Position numbers and translations under genes: made by a program | DNA from: JALYLC01 sp035696365 | Lineage (GTDB): Bacteria > Actinomycetota > Thermoleophilia > Gaiellales > JALYLC01 | Length of the DNA stretch: 64,000 bases | NCBI GenBank assembly: GCA_035696365.1 | Contig: DASRQS010000079.1 | Span: 1 to 64,000, forward strand | Direction of reading: 5' to 3' | In this document: piece after piece, positions 59,834 through 64,000 of the stretch | Numbering within the stretch: position 1 is the stretch's first letter | How the letters are laid out: each line of letters starts with the position of its first letter | The notes under the pieces: model-generated | Seen by the model: only the letters and a program-made list of their open reading frames with translations | The model's database searches: none | Told to the model about the DNA's origin: nothing

Positions 59834-60701
59834 GGCGATCGCACGCCCGGCGGCGACCGCGATCGAGCGCCGCGCCCCGCGCCGCGTTCGCCGGCGGCCG
59901 AGTGCCTGGCATCTGCTGCTCCTGCCGCTCTCGCTGATCTTCATCTTCCCGTTCGTGCAGATGCTGCTCGCGTCGTTGATGACGACGAGGGAGATCAATG
60001 CCTACCCACCGGCGCTCTTCCCGCACCACCCGACGCTCGCCGCCTATCGCACCGTCCTGCAGGAATCAGACTTCCCGACCTGGTTCAAGAACTCGCTGAT
60101 CGTGACGAGTGTCGCGGTCGTATCGCAGCTGCTGCTGTGCCCGCTGGCGGGCTACGCGTTCGCGCGCATGCGCTTCATCGGCACGCGCACGCTGCAGCTT
60201 CTGCTGCTGACGACGGTCTTCATCCCGCCGCAGCTGCTGATGATCCCGGTCTACAAGATGTACGCGGCGATCGGCATCGCGGGCACGCTGCCCTCGCTGT
60301 TCCTCCCTTGGATGGCGTCGGCGATCAGCATCTTCCTGATGCGCCAGTTCTTCATCCGCCTGCCCAGGGAGATCGAGGAGGCGGCCATGATCGACGGCTG
60401 TGGCCGCCTGGGCGTGTTCGCCCGCGTGCTGCTGCCGCTGATGCGCCCGGCGCTCGCGACGATCGCGCTTCTGACGGTGCTCAACGCCTGGAACGACTTC
60501 CTCTGGCCGCTCATCTCGATCAGCGACCAGAGCAACTACACGCTCCAGCTCGGGCTCCTGAACTACCAGGGCCAGCACCACACCGATTGGGCGCCCGTGA
60601 TGGCGACGAACGTCATGGTCACGGTGCCGCTCCTGATCGTGTTCCTGCTGGGCCAGCGGCACTTCGTGCGCTCGCTGACGTTCAGCGGCATCAAGGGGTA
60701 G
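59823..60701 (+). CDS. Sugar ABC transporter permease (MalG/UgpE type)
   Basis: 292 residues from GTG 59823. A basic, Arg-rich N-terminal tail precedes six helices. The EAA loop is REIEEAAMIDGCGRLGVFARVLLPLMRP, followed by LNAWNDFLWPL, typical of MalG-type permeases. It completes the membrane pore with the preceding permease. The operon ends here. Confidence 0.93.
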   Translation: MSSEAIARPAATAIERRAPRRVRRRPSAWHLLLLPLSLIFIFPFVQMLLASLMTTREINAYPPALFPHHPTLAAYRTVLQESDFPTWFKNSLIVTSVAVVSQLLLCPLAGYAFARMRFIGTRTLQLLLLTTVFIPPQLLMIPVYKMYAAIGIAGTLPSLFLPWMASAISIFLMRQFFIRLPREIEEAAMIDGCGRLGVFARVLLPLMRPALATIALLTVLNAWNDFLWPLISISDQSNYTLQLGLLNYQGQHHTDWAPVMATNVMVTVPLLIVFLLGQRHFVRSLTFSGIKG

Positions 60702-60773
60702 TTGCCACCAGGAAGTGCTCGGCGCGCGCGGCGTTCGGTCCCACGCGAGCCGTCACGCTCCCGGCTTGATGCA

Positions 60774-61256
60774 CTAGAAGCGCCGCCTCGCGCGCCGTCG
60801 CTGGCGCCGGTTGATCCCGGCGAGCGAGACCGGCGACAACGGCCTGCCGAACGGGTCGATGAAGAGCGCGACCGGTCCGGCCTCGTGTGGGAGCATTCCG
60901 TCGAGAATCTCAACCGCATACGTGAGGTCGCCGTTCTCGAGGCGCGGCTCGCGCAAGACGACGACCGTGTCCTGCGGGAACGTATGCGCAGGGTCGAGGT
61001 ACGACACGACAGCGTTGGGTGGGTCGTCGGCAAAGCTGTTGTCGCCCTCGTGCCACACCTCGACGAAGTGCTCCAACGACATGTGCCCGACATCGCGCCG
61101 CGGACGATCGGCGAAGTACAACGTCGAGGGCGAGATCGTCTTCAGCGTCATCGTGTTCCCAGTGCTGAGCAGCCCCTGTGCCGTCTGGACGAACAGCGAC
61201 TCGATCTCCTCGAGGTGCTTCTCGGTCACCTCGTGGATATCCGTAGACGGACTCAT
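60774..61256 (-). CDS. Conserved hypothetical protein
   Basis: 160 residues. TLKTISPSTLYFADRPRRDV then GHMSLEHFVEVWHEGDNSFA and DPPNAVVSYLD are the most distinctive parts; I recall similar uncharacterised proteins in actinobacteria and archaea with an ADRPxR...GHM pattern, but no function. A VVVLREPRLENGDLTYAVEI strand pair follows and the C-terminus is strongly basic (NRRQRRRARRRF). No signal peptide. Divergent from the large cyclase/AAA gene across 178 bp, in which nothing specific was recognised. Confidence 0.72.
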   Translation of the reverse strand: MSPSTDIHEVTEKHLEEIESLFVQTAQGLLSTGNTMTLKTISPSTLYFADRPRRDVGHMSLEHFVEVWHEGDNSFADDPPNAVVSYLDPAHTFPQDTVVVLREPRLENGDLTYAVEILDGMLPHEAGPVALFIDPFGRPLSPVSLAGINRRQRRRARRRF

Positions 61257-61434
61257 GAGCGACTCCCTTCTCGATACGACGAGTCTTCGAAACTAGGGCA
61301 GGACGCGAACTCGATCCTCACCCCGCCGGGATGAGATCACCGAGCCGGCCTTCCGCGTAGAAGGGCTTCGGATGGCGCAACCGGCCTGGTTGGGCCGATG
61401 GTGGTTCGGGCCATCTCCGCGGGAGATATAACTC

Positions 61435-64000
61435 GTGGCGGTGGTCGCCAGTACCGGAACCCAGCGCATCGTCACGGTCCTCTTCGCGGACGTCGTCGGC
61501 TCGACCGCGATCGGCGAGCAGGTCGGCCCCGAGCGCTCGAAGTTCCTCTTCGACGAGATCGTCTCGCTGATCGCGACCGAGGTGCGGCGCTTCGACGGCA
61601 CGGTGGCGCAGCTGCTCGGGGATGGCCTGTTCGCGGTCTTCGGCGCGCCCGTCGGGCACGAGGACGACGCCGAGCGCGCTGTGCGTGCCGCGCTCGCGAT
61701 CCAGTCGGTCATCGCCACCTACGGCGAGGAGCTGCGCAACGGCTACGGCGTCGAGCTGGCCGTGCGCGTCACGCTCAACACCGGCCCGGTCGTGCTGACG
61801 GACGAGGACGACGGCGCCGATCGCTACAACGCGCTCGGCGATACCGCCAACGTTGCCGCGCGCCTGCAGCAGCTCGCGCCCGACGGCGGCATCGTCGTCG
61901 GCCCCGAGACGGAGCGGCAAGTGCAGCTGTGCGTCGAGCTCGAGTCCCTCGGAGAGGTCGAGCTGCGCGGGATCGAGCACCCTCTGCGTGCCGCACGCGT
62001 GACGGGAGCGCGCGGGCCGGCCCAGGTGCGCGCGATCGTGCCCCTGGTCGGCCGCAGCGTCGAGCTCGCCGTGCTCGACCGCGCCTGCCAGGCGATCGCC
62101 GACGGCAGCGGCACGATCGTGACGATCACGGGCGAGTCGGGCATCGGCAAATCCCGGCTCGTGATCGAGGCGCGCCGGCGTTTCGGCGACCGCATCCGCT
62201 TCCTCGAGGGACGCGCGGGCTCGTATGCGGAGAGCTTTCCGTACTGGCCCGTGCGCGACCTGCTGCGCGACTGGCTGGGCATCGCCTCGGACGCACCCGA
62301 GGCGCGCGTCCGGCTCGAGCTCAAGGCGGCCCTCGGGGGTCTTGGCGATGGCGCGGAGTTCGCGTATCCCTTTCTGGCGCGCCTGCTCGCCTTGCCGCTC
62401 GAGGCGGAGGCCGACGCGGAGCTGCGCGAGCTGAGCCGCGAGGCCGTGCAGCAGCAGACCTTCGCGGCCATGCGCGCCGTGATCCACCGGCTGGCCGAGG
62501 CGCGTCCCCTCTGCATCGTGGTCGACGACCTGCAGTGGGCGGACTCGCTCACGATCGAGCTGCTCGAGGATCTGCTCGCCCTGACCGATCAGGTGCAGCT
62601 GGGCATCGTGGTGATCTACCGCGCCGAGCGCGATCAGCCATCCTGGCGCCTGGGCGAGCACGCCCGCGCGGTGTTCCCGCACCGCTACCACGAGATCGAG
62701 CTCCGGCCCCTTCCGCCCGGTGCGAGCCGCGAGCTCGCCGAGGCGCTGGCCGAGAGCGCCCTGCCGGGGTCGCTGGCCGACCTGCTGGCCGAGCGCGCGG
62801 GCGGGAACCCGTTCTTCCTCGAGGAGGCGCTGCAGGATCTGATCGAGCGCGGCGCGCTGCGCCGGCGCGACGGCGTCTGGGAGCTGGCCGACGACCAGGT
62901 CGCGGTGCCGACGCTCGTGCAGGGGGCGCTGCAGGCGCGGCTCGACCGCCTGCCGCCGCGCACGCGCGAGGTCGTCTCGGTCGCGAGCGCGATCGGCCGG
63001 GGCTTCGGGCTGCCCCTGCTGGAACGTCTGCTGCCACACGACCAGGTGGTTCCGGCGCTCTCCGATCTGATGCGGCTCGACCTGATCGTCGAGGTGGGCC
63101 GGCGCCCCGCGCCCGAGTACCGCTTCCGCCACGGCCTCGTGCAGGAGGTCGCCTACAACAGCCTGCTCGAGCCGACCCGCCGCAGCCTTCACCGCCGCAT
63201 CGGCGAGGCCATCGAGGCGCTTTACGGCGATTCCGGCGACGCCGTCTACGGACCGCTCGCGCGCCACTTCGCCGAGGCCGACGAGCCCGAGCGCGCAGCC
63301 AGCTATTCGCTGCTCGCCGGCGACGCCGCGCGCTCCGTGTACGCCGACCACGAGGCGATCGACCACTACCGGCGGGCCCGCACCTTCCTGCGGCGGCTGA
63401 ACGATCCCGAGCGCGAGCGCGACACGCTGTTCAAGATCGCGCTCGTGCGGCATCTGGCGTTCGACTACGCCCGCGCCGGGCAGGCCTACGACGCCGCTTT
63501 CGACTGCTCCAGCGAGGAGCGCACGGAGCGGGCGCCGAGCCCGGCCTGCGTCGAGGTCGCGCTGGTGCGGCCCGACTCCTACGCGCCGGGAGACACGTAT
63601 TCGAGCGAGTCGGCGGTCGTGATCGAGCAGTTGTTCCGCGGCCTCCTGCGCATCGACCACGACCTCAACGTCGTGCCGGAGCTGGCCCAGAACATGAACG
63701 TCTCGGTCGACGGGCTGACCTACCTGTTCATGTTGCGCGAGGACGCCTGCTGGAGCGATGGCCACCCGCTGACCGCAGGCGACTTCGTCTACGCCTGGCG
63801 CAAGCTGCGCGAGGAGGGCCACGTCACCGCCTTCCTGCTCGACGACATCGCCTCGGCGGAGGCGCTCGACGACTGGACGCTCGAGGTGCACCTGCGCGAG
63901 CCGCGCAACTACTTCCCGTACGTGCTCGCCTCGCACTGGGCCTACCCGTGGCCGCGCCACCGCGCCGACGAGGTCGGGGCCGCCTGGCGCCGGCCGGAGT
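61435..64000 (+). CDS. Cyclase / AAA ATPase / family 5 binding-domain fusion (truncated by window edge)
   Basis: From GTG 61435 (GGGAG 9 bases upstream) the frame is open to the last base, 855 codons visible. Residues 10-195 are a class III cyclase with metal Asp19 (LFADVVGST), Asp63 (LLGDGLFAVFG) and NVAARL, apparently catalytic. About 205-650 is an AAA_16/STAND ATPase: Walker A GESGIGKS 233-240, Walker B CIVVDDLQWAD, AERAGGNPFFLEEAL. From about 703 the sequence becomes an SBP_bac_5 domain: RPDSYAPGDTYSSESAVVIE, LFRGLLRIDHDLNVVPELAQNM, DACWSDGHPLTAGDFVYAWRKL, normally an extracytoplasmic peptide-binding domain. No signal peptide or membrane helix separates the parts, so the binding domain would be cytoplasmic, as in SgrR. 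Confidence 0.9.
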   Translation, partial: MAVVASTGTQRIVTVLFADVVGSTAIGEQVGPERSKFLFDEIVSLIATEVRRFDGTVAQLLGDGLFAVFGAPVGHEDDAERAVRAALAIQSVIATYGEELRNGYGVELAVRVTLNTGPVVLTDEDDGADRYNALGDTANVAARLQQLAPDGGIVVGPETERQVQLCVELESLGEVELRGIEHPLRAARVTGARGPAQVRAIVPLVGRSVELAVLDRACQAIADGSGTIVTITGESGIGKSRLVIEARRRFGDRIRFLEGRAGSYAESFPYWPVRDLLRDWLGIASDAPEARVRLELKAALGGLGDGAEFAYPFLARLLALPLEAEADAELRELSREAVQQQTFAAMRAVIHRLAEARPLCIVVDDLQWADSLTIELLEDLLALTDQVQLGIVVIYRAERDQPSWRLGEHARAVFPHRYHEIELRPLPPGASRELAEALAESALPGSLADLLAERAGGNPFFLEEALQDLIERGALRRRDGVWELADDQVAVPTLVQGALQARLDRLPPRTREVVSVASAIGRGFGLPLLERLLPHDQVVPALSDLMRLDLIVEVGRRPAPEYRFRHGLVQEVAYNSLLEPTRRSLHRRIGEAIEALYGDSGDAVYGPLARHFAEADEPERAASYSLLAGDAARSVYADHEAIDHYRRARTFLRRLNDPERERDTLFKIALVRHLAFDYARAGQAYDAAFDCSSEERTERAPSPACVEVALVRPDSYAPGDTYSSESAVVIEQLFRGLLRIDHDLNVVPELAQNMNVSVDGLTYLFMLREDACWSDGHPLTAGDFVYAWRKLREEGHVTAFLLDDIASAEALDDWTLEVHLREPRNYFPYVLASHWAYPWPRHRADEVGAAWRRPE

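Noticed and set aside
61318..63960. 880-codon open frame on the minus strand
   Set aside because: It is antisense to the cyclase/AAA/binding-domain fusion, whose plus-strand frame carries ordered Walker and cyclase motifs. The minus frame has none.

Overview
The window is high-GC DNA (most third codon positions are G or C), with tightly packed genes, many GTG/TTG starts, GTGA/ATGA start-stop overlaps and few A+T-rich stretches. The HemQ-type chlorite-dismutase-fold protein, a group III phosphofructokinase, many OmpR and NarL two-component systems, CUT1/CUT2/Opp sugar and peptide ABC transporters and several large cyclase-homology/AAA proteins point to an Actinomycetota soil bacterium, probably near Thermoleophilia/Solirubrobacterales. 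The phylum is a fair inference; the class is a guess. No rRNA, tRNA, CRISPR array or intact transposase gene was seen.

Layout. 1-11.4 kb: housekeeping and signalling genes (ABC-F ATPase cut by the left edge, DEAD-box helicase, hemQ-fba pair, HerA-like ATPase, a zinc-ribbon/cyclase/AAA/TPR protein, a secreted CAP protein). 11.4-15.5 kb: a molybdenum hydroxylase operon (Mo, FAD and Fe-S subunits). 15.5-23.5 kb: a divergent MFS/LysR pair, a phosphofructokinase with the pyrophosphate-type signature, an OmpR-type two-component operon behind a triple TCACAG repeat and a 23-codon leader ORF, a KaiC-like/XRE/cupin regulator, and two unknown genes.

23.4-37.1 kb is a pentose locus. A ROK repressor is divergent from a xylA-like isomerase, xylB and a Gfo/Idh dehydrogenase. 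It is followed by a CUT2 ABC transporter (xylF-G-H), a second Gfo/Idh dehydrogenase and an oxidative set (internally deleted amidohydrolase, Rieske protein, two SDR-like proteins, IlvD/Edd sugar-acid dehydratase). Isomerase and dehydrogenase/dehydratase routes could therefore coexist. A REP-like palindrome cluster closes the locus, followed by an aldonolactone-oxidase-like gene and an alpha/beta hydrolase.

39.5-48.3 kb: a LacI repressor divergent from a complete Opp/Dpp-type ABC transporter (binding protein, two permeases, two ATPases) that runs directly into a sugar isomerase/epimerase and a Gfo/Idh oxidoreductase. This reads as an oligosaccharide or glycoside uptake and catabolism operon. 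48.3-52.0 kb: a second OmpR-type system, small proteins, a decayed Opp ATPase fragment and another REP-like copy. 52.0-56.2 kb: a NarL-type system in which a normal kinase is paired with a kinase-like protein lacking the phospho-acceptor His, divergent from a response regulator carrying an N-terminal degenerate cyclase domain. 56.3-60.7 kb: a GH4 alpha-galactosidase-like enzyme divergent from a CUT1 ABC transporter that lacks its ATPase. The right edge holds the start of a giant protein joining a cyclase domain, an AAA ATPase and an oligopeptide-binding (SBP_bac_5) domain.

The most unusual items are that right-edge fusion, the degenerate cyclase/response regulator with its His-less kinase partner, the PhoP-box-like triple repeat with leader ORF, and two families of short palindromic repeats, one of which supplies stop codons to converging genes.
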